A stretch of 64,000 bases of DNA from Rhizobium laguerreae (GCF_002008165.1 NZ_MRDM01000009.1:1-64000), one strand, 5' to 3'. Shown: positions 53,346 through 62,523, counted from the first letter of the stretch. Made by a program: numbers and translations. The notes: generated from the sequence alone by a model not told the origin.

Positions 53346-54008
53346 GTGAAAAAAGTGCAGCGCAGCTTTGCCGTCGAGTACAAATCAGGTCGGCGAAAAC
53401 TCAACTCTAAACCGAGCTCGATCTGGGCAGACACGGATCTCAAGTCCGTTGCGCAAGATATGGAAGACGAGGCAATGCCATTTATGTCATTAGCTCCTCA
53501 GGCAAGAAGCAGCGAGATGCTTGTATCCGGAGAAGAACGGGCCGCGCCGTTATTGACACTGCCGATCGAGCAAGAGACAAATGCATCGGCTTTACAGGAG
53601 ACCATAATGGCCGACGAAAAAGATACGACAACCAATGCTGACACGCCGGCCGCCGCGGCGTCCGATGTAGCGAAGAAGGTGCGCAAACCTCGCGCCAAAA
53701 AGGTGGTCCCTGCAACGGCCTCAGTCGCCGTTTCGGCGGAACCGGCAGTTGCTTCGGGTAGCGCAGTTGAAAAGCAGAAGAGAAGACGCAAAGCGAAGCC
53801 TGACGAAGGGACGACGAGTGCCAAGCGTGCGCCTGTCAAACGTGCTCCGAAGGCTGTGTCGATTGCGGCTGCACCTTCGGTGGCGGCCATTGACGAGATC
53901 GCGGATCTTCTGCAGCTCGAAGAGGAAAACCAGAGGCTGCGCAAGCTGCTGGCGGAGAAGCTCCGAGCTGAAAATGCCGATCTGCGAAAGCGACTGAACC
54001 TCGGTTGA
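53346..54008 (+). CDS. SyrB-like transcriptional regulator
   Basis: An open frame of 220 residues. The part from ATG 53607 (MADEKDTTTNADTPAAAASD, with AGGAGA in front) to the end matches the small SyrB-type regulators of rhizobial plasmids: a basic, Ala/Lys-rich middle (KKVRKPRAKKVVPA) and a C-terminal coiled coil (LLQLEEENQRLRKLLAEKL). Upstream, in frame from GTG 53346, there is another conserved-looking block (RSFAVEYKSGRRKLNSKPSS). The protein could be translated in long or short form. SyrB is known as a negative regulator near nod-gene regulation in Ensifer. Confidence 0.7.
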   Translation: MKKVQRSFAVEYKSGRRKLNSKPSSIWADTDLKSVAQDMEDEAMPFMSLAPQARSSEMLVSGEERAAPLLTLPIEQETNASALQETIMADEKDTTTNADTPAAAASDVAKKVRKPRAKKVVPATASVAVSAEPAVASGSAVEKQKRRRKAKPDEGTTSAKRAPVKRAPKAVSIAAAPSVAAIDEIADLLQLEEENQRLRKLLAEKLRAENADLRKRLNLG

Positions 54009-54139
54009 TCGACAGCAGACGGTCAAGCGCTGATCGCATTCTCATGCTTATTGAAGTGAATATTTTGGCGGCGGTTCGTTCCGCCGCCAACGTTTTTTGC
54101 TCGGAGTTTGCACCCTGAGTAGAATCGAGGTCGAATAAA

Positions 54140-54700
54140 ATGGCGTCTCCATGGAAACTTCTTGCTAGGCTGGTGTCACGGCGACGCCAGCGGACGCAAG
54201 AACACGGCTCGACCGATGACGTGAAGCCGGACGCAGCAGCCTTCGCGGATCCGGCTGAAACGGCGGGCGACAACCGGTCGAAAGCCACAGACCGTGCGGC
54301 CAACGAAAAGCCGGTCACTCACGAACAACACGAGGCGGTGTCGGTAGACCCCCATCATGCCGAAGAAGCGGTAAGCAGTGTTGATGACACGACAGATGTC
54401 GAAAGCGCCACGCTTGAGAAAGCGGTTGATCCGGCCTTATCCAATGAGGCCGACGTAGCCGGGCACCCCTCGCCAAAGGCATTGCCAGTAGGCGAAGGTC
54501 CAACGCGAAAGCGCAGCAGGCGGAGCAAGAAAGCGAAAACGATTGCTGTCGTTCTTCCACCTTCTTCAGGCGCTAGCGCCGTTTCTGACGACGCAGTCAG
54601 CCTGGATGGAGAAATCAGGCTGCTTCGGGATCAGCTGGCGACGAAGCTTAGGCTGCAAAACGCACAACTGAAGAGGATGCTGGATCGGTTCGAGCGCTGA
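54140..54700 (+). CDS. SyrB-like companion protein
   Basis: A 186-residue protein whose end resembles that of the preceding gene: a basic cluster (RKRSRRSKKAKTIAVVLPPS) followed by a short coiled coil (LDGEIRLLRDQLATKLRLQN then AQLKRMLDRFER). The N-terminal 110 residues are acidic and low in complexity. It follows the SyrB-like gene by about 130 bases on the same strand, so both probably act together, perhaps as DNA-bridging proteins. Confidence 0.6.
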   Translation: MASPWKLLARLVSRRRQRTQEHGSTDDVKPDAAAFADPAETAGDNRSKATDRAANEKPVTHEQHEAVSVDPHHAEEAVSSVDDTTDVESATLEKAVDPALSNEADVAGHPSPKALPVGEGPTRKRSRRSKKAKTIAVVLPPSSGASAVSDDAVSLDGEIRLLRDQLATKLRLQNAQLKRMLDRFER

Positions 54701-54705
54701 AATTT

Positions 54706-55138
54706 TCATTTCCTATCGTACCAATCGCGGCCATTTTGCCTTGGCTCGGAAGGGGTATGAGCTGCGTTGCTCGCGAACTGGATAGCGTCTGGTTGCTCTG
54801 CCGCCCGAATGAGATAGAGCAGCGGGGCTTTCATACGGCTGTGCTCAATTCCGATTCCGCCTGCCTTTACTGAAATGACTTGGCGGCCCCCCGTCTCCAC
54901 CATCAGCCCGGCTGATCGGTTTGGTAGTGACGTGAAGTCATCCCTGGCGAGTTTGCCCGACCACAGTCCCACGAACATTCCGCCACGTGGCGACAATTGC
55001 AAAGTCCAACTCGCGCTCTTCGAGGGACATCGCTGAGAGAGTTTGAAGCCTCCGCCTACTTGCCTCGCCGACAAGAGCGCGATCGATTGTTGCCAGCCCG
55101 CTGTTGAGCCCATTCTCGCGCCATGCGTCGATGTTCAT
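54706..55138 (-). pseudogene. Frameshifted gene of unknown function
   Basis: Two minus-strand frames seem to make one protein. The first starts at 55138 with SGLATIDRALVGEASRRRLQ and TLSAMSLEERELDFAIVATW. The second ends at 54706 after KLARDDFTSLPNRSAGLMVE and KAPLLYLIRAAEQPDAIQFA. They meet near 54960 with a one-base shift. I do not recognise the family. The 300 bases upstream up to 55440 show no gene. Confidence 0.35.
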
Positions 55139-55440
55139 CGCTCAGGATGACGATCTTGATTAGCGCGTGACGTTGTATCGCACTCGGCTCATTTGCGATG
55201 TGGGCGACGGAATACCGGCTCGCGGATTTGCCATGCCCGCCTCCGTCTAAACCTTCCACTTGAATTGCGGCCATCGCGTCCTGCCCCGGCTTTTGGTCCT
55301 GCCAGGCTCGCGCCGCCGGCAACGGCTTTGCCGTCCTCCACTGCGTTGCGGCCCTGCGGGTGCAGACAGCACTTGCAGCCCGGCTTTCGGACCGCCGTAG
55401 CAGGTCGCGATGGCCGCGACCTCGAAACGGAGGTTCAGAC

Positions 55441-56361
55441 ATGAGCAGGCAACAATCCAATCAACGATCCGATATCTACAGCCGCATCACCGCCAAGATC
55501 ATCGCCGATCTCCAACAGGGTGTGCGGCCATGGACCAAACCCTGGACGACGGGAGATGCGACAGCCGAAGTCAGCCGCCCCCTGCGCCATAACGGCCAAC
55601 CCTACACCGGGATCAACGTCCTGCTCCTCTGGTCCGAGGCCATCGCCCGTGGCTTTGCCTCATCAAGATGGATGACGTTTCGCCAGGCAATCGAACTCGG
55701 CGGCGCTGTCCGCAAGGGCGAAACTGGCACGACCGTCGTCTTCGCCAGTTCGTTCATCCGCACCGAGACGACCGAGACGGGCACCGAGATCGAACAGGAC
55801 ATTCCGTTCCTCAAAGCTTACACTGTCTTCAACACCGATCAGATCGCCGGCCTTAATGGCCGCTTTGACGACGTCGCACCTGTCCAGGACCCTATGAGCC
55901 GCATTGGCGATGCCGGCCGCTTCTTTGTCAATACCGGCGCCCTGATCCGGCACGGAGGATCGGCTGCCTATTATGCCGCTCAGCGTGACTACATCCAGAT
56001 GCCATGCCTGGATGCCTTCCGGGACGACGCCGCCTATGTCGCCGTCCTCAGCCACGAGATGACGCATTGGACCGCCGCACCGCGACGGCTTGATCGGGAT
56101 CTCAGCCGCTACGCGAAAGATAGGAGCGATCGGGCCCGCGAAGAGCTTATCGCCGAACTCGGCAGCGCGTTTCTCTGCGCCGATCTCGGCATTGTCCCAG
56201 AGCTCGAACCACGCCCCGACCACGCAAGCTATCTCGATGGCTGGCTGAAGGTTCTGGGCAACGACAAGCGCGCCATCTTCTCGGCGGCAGCACATGCGCA
56301 GCGCGCCGTCGACTACCTACATTGCTTGCAGCCGGAACTCGAAGAGGAGGAGGCGGCGTAA
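55441..56361 (+). CDS. ArdC-type antirestriction protein with zincin domain
   Basis: A 306-residue plasmid protein. The N-terminal ssDNA-binding domain (SDIYSRITAKIIADLQQGVR, then NGQPYTGINVLLLWSEAIAR) is followed by a metallopeptidase-like domain with HEMTHW (HExxH) near residue 203 and EELIAELGSAFL, which supplies the third ligand. ArdC proteins protect incoming plasmid DNA from restriction. ATG 55441 follows ACGGAGG. This gene supports a conjugative plasmid origin of the region. Confidence 0.88.
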   Translation: MSRQQSNQRSDIYSRITAKIIADLQQGVRPWTKPWTTGDATAEVSRPLRHNGQPYTGINVLLLWSEAIARGFASSRWMTFRQAIELGGAVRKGETGTTVVFASSFIRTETTETGTEIEQDIPFLKAYTVFNTDQIAGLNGRFDDVAPVQDPMSRIGDAGRFFVNTGALIRHGGSAAYYAAQRDYIQMPCLDAFRDDAAYVAVLSHEMTHWTAAPRRLDRDLSRYAKDRSDRAREELIAELGSAFLCADLGIVPELEPRPDHASYLDGWLKVLGNDKRAIFSAAAHAQRAVDYLHCLQPELEEEEAA

Positions 56362-56568
56362 GCCGTCTCTTCCTTGGCTGACGAATGCCTGCATGACCAG
56401 GCCGCCCTGGGCGTCGCACCCCCCCGCAGTGAAAACCTACGCGCGGCTCTGCAGCCCTGTCGCGCCGCCGACGATGAGTTGTCAGCCGTCATTGCCTTTC
56501 CGGCAGACCGATCCCGCCCTATCATTCAGAGGCGGCCAGCACGAAAGTCACTGAGATGGGAGAGAGCG

Positions 56569-57048
56569 ATGCGGAATTGTTTTGGCCAGTTAGCGGCAGG
56601 AGTCTTTTTCCTCCAGCCATCCTGCATCGCCAACGCGCAAGTACCGAATGCCCTGGAGAGGGCCATCGAAGACGCGCAGCCATGCAGGTCGTTGAAGACC
56701 AAGGTATCGAGCTTCGGTATCAGTGTGGAGGTAGGCGTCGACAAGCTCGATTCGGTGAAGATCGAAAACCTGCAATTGTCGGTCAATGGCAACACCGCGG
56801 AGGCGAGCGCCCGCGGCACGCTTGCTTGCAAGACCTCGGACGAAGCGCTGGTAAAAGGAGGGTTTTCAGCGACCGCTGAGGTTCGGCTGAAGGTCGACCT
56901 TACGACCTGCAAGATGACCGAGACCTCCATCGAGATCGTGAAGACCGGTGGCCGGTTCGGCGACATCGTCAAAGGACTTGAGACTGAAATCTCTGGCGCC
57001 CTTCGACGAAGTCTAGCGAAGAACTTGGCCAAGCTTTGCGAGAAGTGA
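56569..57048 (+). CDS. Exported protein of unknown function
   Basis: A 159-residue protein with a signal peptide (FGQLAAGVFFLQPSCIANAQ) and a mature domain rich in beta strands (VSSFGISVEVGVDKLDSVKI, ASARGTLACKTSDEALVKGG). It has three cysteines that could form disulfides in the periplasm. ATG 56569 follows GGAGAGAG. No family is recognised. Confidence 0.6.
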   Translation: MRNCFGQLAAGVFFLQPSCIANAQVPNALERAIEDAQPCRSLKTKVSSFGISVEVGVDKLDSVKIENLQLSVNGNTAEASARGTLACKTSDEALVKGGFSATAEVRLKVDLTTCKMTETSIEIVKTGGRFGDIVKGLETEISGALRRSLAKNLAKLCEK

Positions 57049-57176
57049 CAGCAGATCGACGCCGACCGGTCTGTTGGCGGTCGTCGGAGGCAAGAAAAGT
57101 GCGGCATCGCACGACTTATCCACCCAGGGCCGTTCGACACAGTTTTGGATTGACGCCCCGGTCGAAACACTCAGGC

Positions 57177-57317
57177 CTAGTAACCGCCAATGTCGCCGCG
57201 AACTGGGCCAATTCCCTGCGGCTGCGCATAGGTTGTGTTGTCAGATCCACTTGTTGCGCATCCAGAGAGAGACATCAAGACGATTGCTGCTGCGGCCAGA
57301 ATGTTTTTCAGAGGCAC
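57177..57317 (-). CDS. Small lipoprotein
   Basis: A 46-residue frame from GTG 57317: PLKNILAAAAIVLMSLSGCA then TSGSDNTTYAQPQGIGPVRG, stop TAG 57177. The basic n-region, hydrophobic stretch and lipobox LSGC give a clear signal peptidase II site, so the mature product is a lipidated peptide of about 28 residues. CGGAGA lies upstream of the start. Convergent with the exported protein at 56569. Confidence 0.6.
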   Translation of the reverse strand: MPLKNILAAAAIVLMSLSGCATSGSDNTTYAQPQGIGPVRGDIGGY

Positions 57318-58111
57318 GGCGGTCTCCGATCATGGCAAGCTGCTCAGGCCTTAAGGGCCACGCTGAGGATTTTCGGTTAAATCGCACAGAATGGCAAGCG
57401 CCTGATCAACTGGCGGTAAGTGGCGACCCGTCTGTTCAAGCGTCCCGATGGTCGGATGGTGGCGGGGCGAGGGATCTCCAAGCGCTAACATTGATATGCT
57501 TGCTGCGGCGCCACGACCGCGACTATATGGTCCGAATTGAAGAGGCGGACATGTCGTTATTGCCCACGCATTGGAATTGCGCCAGTTTCACCGTGACGTC
57601 TTGATGGAACGGCTTGCCGGGAGCAGTCGGTCCCGGGTTCCGCTCGTTTCGAGCGGCGCTTTGCTAACCCTCCTGCGGCTGCCCTTTTAACCGGTCAAGC
57701 CGTGCGCGAACGGGCGCCGGCGCGGGCGCGCCTTTGCCTGGTATGCTCATTGTTTGGAGGGGCGCCTTGCCATGGGACCCATGGCGGCGCCTTTGAGCTT
57801 GGGCATGCGGCCGCGTCGCCTGCCACAATGCTATTCGCGAATTTTCTGCCGCCACGTGGTCAATCGCAAGCCATCCACTCGGTCGCCCCACAAGTGTTCG
57901 CCGACCTACAACGATCGGCGACTTTGCAAAGGCCGCGAACTAGCCGCGATCTGCCGTGGACGCAAGCTTTTGGTGCAGGTTCGAGAAAAATCTCGATTAA
58001 CCGTATATCTCGATTAGTATTCGCGAAGGAAGCGGACGCTGGACCACGTACAACCGCTGCGATATCGAGTTCATCAGCATCATTTGGTAAACAAACCACT
58101 AAGGGTTTCGC
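57318..58111 (+). other. Gene-poor region upstream of the four-gene operon
   Basis: About 790 bases. A hairpin CCGCTCG/CGAGCGG (57640-57646 and 57650-57656) stands out. Short frames on both strands show no family resemblance. The promoter of the operon starting at 58112 must lie in the right half. Confidence 0.35.
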
Positions 58112-59560
58112 GTGCGCTTTGAAGCATTGAACAGGCTCTGGGAGGGCGTTCGGGAATCCAGCCACGACTTCCGTGCCTCGACCGACATCTTCCCTTCGCT
58201 CGATATTGAGAAGATCAGTTCCACGCTCGATCTGCGAGCAAAGGGTGCCGAGAACGGCAAGCTCAATCGGCCCTTGCCAACCGCCGCGTCGCTGGACGAG
58301 GTCGAGCAGAGGACGGTCGGTCGTATCGAGGAGGAGAAGGCCTCCTCCTATCAGGTTCTTGAAGATCAATTTCAAACCTTCGAGGGTCGCCTGCGCAATC
58401 TCGACTTCGAGGGACAGTTTGGGCTGATCCGGCAAGCCAACGCGTCCAGCGTATCCGATTTCAAGGCCGAGGTGGCGAGTGGCGTCGACGAACTGCACGG
58501 ACTGCGTCGCGATCTGAAAGCGGCCGAGGACGAGATGTCATCCTTCAAGGCGAAACACAATCTCGATCGCGCCGCGAAGATTTCGACCGCCGCCGCGCAG
58601 GCGTTCAAGATAGCCCTGATCATTTTCCTCGTGCTCTTCGAAATGATCATGAATGGAAGCTTCCTGGCGAAGGGAAGCGAGCAGGGGATCGTCGGCGGCG
58701 TGACCGAGGCGATCGCCTTCGCCGTCCTCAACATCGGATCGGCTCTGCTTTTCTCGGTCTGTTGCGTTCGCTTCCTCGTCCATCGTTCCCTGTTGTTCAA
58801 GCTGCTCGGGTTCTGTGGGCTGGTCGCCTATATCTGTATCGCCCTGGGCGTCAATCTTGCCCTTGCCCATTATCGGGAGGTGTCATCGACCGTTCTTTCC
58901 GGAGCGGGGGCGGACGTTATCTCTAGGCTCAGGAACGCGCCGCTGGACCTTGCCGAACTGAACTCCTGGATGCTCTTCGCCGTAGGGCTGTTTTTTTCAA
59001 TCTTGGCCTTCATCGACGGCTGCTACTTGACGGATCCCTATCCGGGCTTTGCCGGTGTGAGGAAACGGTTGGACAGCGCGCGATCCAACTACATCGACAG
59101 AAAGCTCGAGCTCATCGACAATCTCCGTGACATAAGAGACGATCACAACGCGAAGATCGAGGAGATCGTGCGCGATCTCAGCGGGCGGCGCCAGGAATGC
59201 GCGGCCATCATCGCTCACCGGACGCGGACCGTGGGACTGTTCGCGGAGCATCAGAGCAATCTCGAGCGCGCCGCGAACGCGCTGCTGACGATCTATCGCG
59301 ACGCGAACCGCGCGGCACGGACGGAACCCGAGCCCAGCTATTTTTCTCAACCCTACAAGCTCGAGCGCCTGACACCGGTGCTGCGGACCAGCGAGGAATG
59401 GGATGACGCGGTCTTGAGTGGCCGAATTCAGGCGGCTCAGGCGGAACTGTCTGAGCAAATTCGCAAGATCGGTGCCGAGTTCGAAGCTGCTGTCGAAAAT
59501 TATCACAAGCTGGACAATATATTCCCGGAGGCTGGCCTTGGCGCGATCCAGCAGGCGTAG
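58112..59560 (+). CDS. Membrane protein with two coiled-coil regions (operon gene 1)
   Basis: A 482-residue protein of unknown family. Residues 60-160 form a charged helical region. Hydrophobic segments lie at about 165-183, 193-219, 229-253 and 285-305, and a second long helical region at 320-385 (KLELIDNLRDIRDDHNAKIE). The C-terminal part is again helical. Start GTG 58112 follows AAGGG. The stop lies inside the next gene, which begins 23 bases earlier. The layout suggests a scaffold of a membrane complex. Confidence 0.65.
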   Translation: MRFEALNRLWEGVRESSHDFRASTDIFPSLDIEKISSTLDLRAKGAENGKLNRPLPTAASLDEVEQRTVGRIEEEKASSYQVLEDQFQTFEGRLRNLDFEGQFGLIRQANASSVSDFKAEVASGVDELHGLRRDLKAAEDEMSSFKAKHNLDRAAKISTAAAQAFKIALIIFLVLFEMIMNGSFLAKGSEQGIVGGVTEAIAFAVLNIGSALLFSVCCVRFLVHRSLLFKLLGFCGLVAYICIALGVNLALAHYREVSSTVLSGAGADVISRLRNAPLDLAELNSWMLFAVGLFFSILAFIDGCYLTDPYPGFAGVRKRLDSARSNYIDRKLELIDNLRDIRDDHNAKIEEIVRDLSGRRQECAAIIAHRTRTVGLFAEHQSNLERAANALLTIYRDANRAARTEPEPSYFSQPYKLERLTPVLRTSEEWDDAVLSGRIQAAQAELSEQIRKIGAEFEAAVENYHKLDNIFPEAGLGAIQQA

Positions 59561-60362
59561 CCGCAGGCGGGGTGGCAATTCCGCCGGGCTGATTGTCGGC
59601 GCCATTGCCCTTGGCTTGGTGTCTGTCGCGATTATCGGTGCGTTCGGGTGGCTCAAATACAGGGCAAGTGGCACCGTGGTGGTCGACAAGGCCTCCCTTT
59701 GCCCGGTCACCGGCGCGACGTCCGAAACCGCTATCCTGCTTGACGTCACCGATCCCATTTCCGACACGACGGCGCTCGATCTCAAGAACCAGTTTCAGCA
59801 AATCGTGGCCAGGGTTCCAATCGGCGGTGCCATCGATATCTATTCGCTCACCGAGAAGGAAGGAAAGCCGGAGCGAACGTTCCATGGCTGCAATCCAGGC
59901 AGCGGCGAACTCGCCGATGAATGGACCAGCAATCCACGACTGATCCAGGACCGCTGGGAAAAGGGCTTTCAAAAGCCCCTGGAGGAAATCGCTGACAGGC
60001 TGGCGTCCGGCAAGGCAGGCGATGCCTCGCCGATCATGGCCGGAATTCAGCGGATCAACCTCGAGGTGTTCTCGAGCCTCCCCGCCGGAACGCCCAAGGT
60101 CCTCTTCGTCGCCTCCGACATGATCGAACACACGCCGGCCTTTTCGAATTACCGCGACGGTGTCGCCTATTCGAAATTTCAGAAAAGCGAGGCGCGTGAT
60201 AAGTTCAGGACGTCTCTCGACGGGGTGTCGGTGAAGATCCTCGCGTTTCAGCGTCCAAACCTGAAATTCTCCGCCGAGGAACTGGCCGAATTCTGGAAAG
60301 AGTGGATCACGAACAATAACGGCCACTTCGACGGTTTCATCCGTCTGGAAGGAAAACGCTGA
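59538..60362 (+). CDS. Single-pass protein with vWA-like domain (operon gene 2)
   Basis: A 274-residue protein. A very basic start (ARSSRRSRRRGGNS) is followed by one membrane segment (about residues 16-37) and a periplasmic domain. This contains TAILLDVTDPISDTTALDLK and KVLFVASDMIEHTPAFSNY, which look like the first and later strands of a von Willebrand A-like fold (DxTDPIS in place of DxSxS). A TTG at 59538 with GGAGG seven bases upstream is chosen, because the only alternative is to start far inside the upstream gene. It overlaps both neighbours (23 bases, and TGATG). Confidence 0.6.
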   Translation: MARSSRRSRRRGGNSAGLIVGAIALGLVSVAIIGAFGWLKYRASGTVVVDKASLCPVTGATSETAILLDVTDPISDTTALDLKNQFQQIVARVPIGGAIDIYSLTEKEGKPERTFHGCNPGSGELADEWTSNPRLIQDRWEKGFQKPLEEIADRLASGKAGDASPIMAGIQRINLEVFSSLPAGTPKVLFVASDMIEHTPAFSNYRDGVAYSKFQKSEARDKFRTSLDGVSVKILAFQRPNLKFSAEELAEFWKEWITNNNGHFDGFIRLEGKR

Positions 60363-61564
60363 TGACCTCGAGAGAGGTGACAAAGTCTGCGATCCGCGAC
60401 TATGGGCCGCTGGTGCTGTTTGCGCTCACGACCATCGGCGGCATGGTGTTCATCTGGACGGCCAAGCTATGGGGATGGTCGACGGCGGTCGTCACTGTCG
60501 TGCCATTGCTGCTGATGGCGACCTACTTTCTCGCTTCTCTGCTATTGGCGGGATTCCGGCTGCTTAACGAGCAGGCCGGCGACAATCTCTACTATATGGG
60601 CTTTCTGTTCACGCTCTCGAGCCTTGGTGTGTCGCTCTATCTGTTTGCCGGTGAGACCTCCATCGACACGATCGTGCGAAACTTCGGTATCGCGGTGACG
60701 TCGACGATCGCCGGGGTGACGCTCCGGATCCTGTTCAACCAGATGCGCCGCGATCCGTTGGACATCGAGCGCAGTGCGAGGCACGAACTTGCCGAGATGA
60801 CCAGGCGCGTCAGAACCGAGCTCGATTCCTCCGCGCGGGAGTTTTCGAACTACCGCAGGGTCAGCAATCAGATGCTGTCGGAGGGGTTCGACGAGATCGC
60901 CCGCCAGGCCGAGAAGAATGGCGAGGATATTCGCAAGGCGATCGAATCCCTGTCGAAAGAGGCGATCAAGCCCATTCAGGAGGCGGCGCAGCAGCTTTCT
61001 GCCATCATCGAATCCCACAACAAGACCATCAACGACAGCAACAACAACGCGGCCGCGAAATTGACTGAAACGACCGGTCAGCTCTCGACGATCATCGACA
61101 GGTTCGGCGGCGCCGTGGAAAGCGTGGGCGCACGGCTTGGCGAGATACGCGCCCCAGAAGATGTCATCAAGATCGAACTCACGCCGGTCATCGAGTCCAT
61201 CAGGGAGATGACCGAGGTTCATTTAAAGCGCATGGAGGCGGATACGGAGCGGGGGCGTTCTCATATCGAACAGACAAGGCAAGCGCTCCAGCCGCTGCAG
61301 ACCCTTGAAGAAAAGCTCGATCGTATCGCCAACGCTCTCGAGAAGCCCCCGATGCCGTTGCCACCTGAGACAGGCCCGATCCGGAGCACTTACGCGGAGC
61401 GTCCTCGGCCGGCCGTTCCGACCGGGATTTCAGTCTCCGAGGAAACCGCAATCGACTTGGCCAATCTTGAATCTTCAGCAGCCAAACCCGTCGAAACCGA
61501 TGATAGGCCACGACCTGCATCAGCGATCGAGCGTAAGAGGTGGTTCAATTGGCAGCGCACATAG
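60362..61564 (+). CDS. Four-TM MotA/ExbB-like protein with long helical tail (operon gene 3)
   Basis: A 400-residue protein. Four hydrophobic segments lie at about 14-33, 40-65, 76-96 and 104-125, the last reading FGIAVTSTIAGVTLRILFNQ, similar in style to the pore helices of MotA/TolQ/ExbB channel proteins. Residues 135-330 are an almost continuous amphipathic helix (HELAEMTRRVRTELDSSARE, ESLSKEAIKPIQEAAQQLSA). A Pro-rich linker and a basic end (ERKRWFNWQR) follow. A TM bundle with a long cytoplasmic helical tail is also the plan of ZorA. Start ATG 60362 overlaps the previous stop. Confidence 0.65.
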   Translation: MTSREVTKSAIRDYGPLVLFALTTIGGMVFIWTAKLWGWSTAVVTVVPLLLMATYFLASLLLAGFRLLNEQAGDNLYYMGFLFTLSSLGVSLYLFAGETSIDTIVRNFGIAVTSTIAGVTLRILFNQMRRDPLDIERSARHELAEMTRRVRTELDSSAREFSNYRRVSNQMLSEGFDEIARQAEKNGEDIRKAIESLSKEAIKPIQEAAQQLSAIIESHNKTINDSNNNAAAKLTETTGQLSTIIDRFGGAVESVGARLGEIRAPEDVIKIELTPVIESIREMTEVHLKRMEADTERGRSHIEQTRQALQPLQTLEEKLDRIANALEKPPMPLPPETGPIRSTYAERPRPAVPTGISVSEETAIDLANLESSAAKPVETDDRPRPASAIERKRWFNWQRT

Positions 61565-62523
61565 CCGAGACCCCGAAACTCGAGCATAAGGGCTACAATC
61601 GCGGCCTTATTCTGGGCTTGACCATGGCCGAATCCATGCTGCTGCTCGTCTTTTGTCTCCTGCTGGTGGCGGCCGCGCTCGTGACCGCCGAAAGGAAAAA
61701 GCGATATGAGGCCGAGCGGGAGCTGCGGGTCACCGAGCAAAAGCTCGCGGAGCTCAAGAAGGACAATTTCGACGCGACCGCCCGGGTGGTCGAACTTCAG
61801 GCCAGGCTTGGAGCCGGCAACCTCTCACCCATCGATCGGGAGAAGTTCGAGAAGGAATGGCGGGAACTGATTTCGGCCCGCCACGCCGTTGACCGCTTGC
61901 ATAAAAGCGGGGTCGAGATGACCGAGCTCGAAAAACTGGCAGCGCTGCGGAAAGTCCTGATTGACAACGGCATAGATCTCGACGCCGCTCCCGCGGAGAT
62001 CAAAAGGCTTGTCACCGCCAACGCGGCGGCGAAAAGCCCGCACGAGTGGCCGCCCATCATCAATCTCAGCGAAGCTGGCGGCTATTATTTCAGGTCGGGC
62101 AGCGCCGAGCTGACAAACGAATTTCAGCAGATACTCAGCACGTCCATATCTAACCAGATCGCGGATAATCTGTCTCGCTATCAGGTCGACGTCATCGAGG
62201 TCATCGGCCATACAGACGAGCAGCCGCTGGCTGGGACGGGTTCCAATCTCGACAAAACCTTCATCGATGTTCTGGACAATAAATTGCCAATCACCTCCCT
62301 GGAGTCGGCCGATAACGCCGGGCTCGGATTGGCACGGGCGATCGCCGTTGCGAATATCCTCAAGGCAAATCCGAAACTGACGCAAGCAACGGTGCTTCCG
62401 ATGTCGGCGGCGCAATTGATACTTCCCGGCGATATCGTCACCGCGGGGCAGGCAGGAAATGTCGAGGCCCGACGACGCATCGAAATCAGAATCCGGAGAC
62501 GGGCTCAGTCCCTTTCTCCGTGA
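61540..62523 (+). CDS. MotB/OmpA-like protein (operon gene 4)
   Basis: A 327-residue protein. One N-terminal membrane segment (residues 22-50, GLTMAESMLLLVFCLLLVAA, with a Glu near its start) is followed by a coiled coil (51-135). An OmpA/MotB-like peptidoglycan-binding domain follows: YYFRSGSAELTNEFQQILST (182-201), IEVIGHTDEQPL (219-230), GLGLARAIAVANILKANPKL and NVEARRRIEIRIRRR. This is the stator B architecture of MotB, TolR/ExbD-OmpA fusions and ZorB. GTG 61540 overlaps gene 3; TTG 61549 behind AAGAGG is an alternative start. Confidence 0.72.
   Translation: MVQLAAHIAETPKLEHKGYNRGLILGLTMAESMLLLVFCLLLVAAALVTAERKKRYEAERELRVTEQKLAELKKDNFDATARVVELQARLGAGNLSPIDREKFEKEWRELISARHAVDRLHKSGVEMTELEKLAALRKVLIDNGIDLDAAPAEIKRLVTANAAAKSPHEWPPIINLSEAGGYYFRSGSAELTNEFQQILSTSISNQIADNLSRYQVDVIEVIGHTDEQPLAGTGSNLDKTFIDVLDNKLPITSLESADNAGLGLARAIAVANILKANPKLTQATVLPMSAAQLILPGDIVTAGQAGNVEARRRIEIRIRRRAQSLSP

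Noticed and set aside
57702..58130. 142-codon plus-strand frame upstream of the operon
   Set aside because: Low-complexity composition, no ribosome site, no family resemblance, and it runs into the start of the real gene at 58112.
59208..60383. 391-codon open frame on the minus strand
   Set aside because: It lies antisense to operon genes 1 and 2; the plus strand has overlapping genes with ribosome sites and membrane segments.
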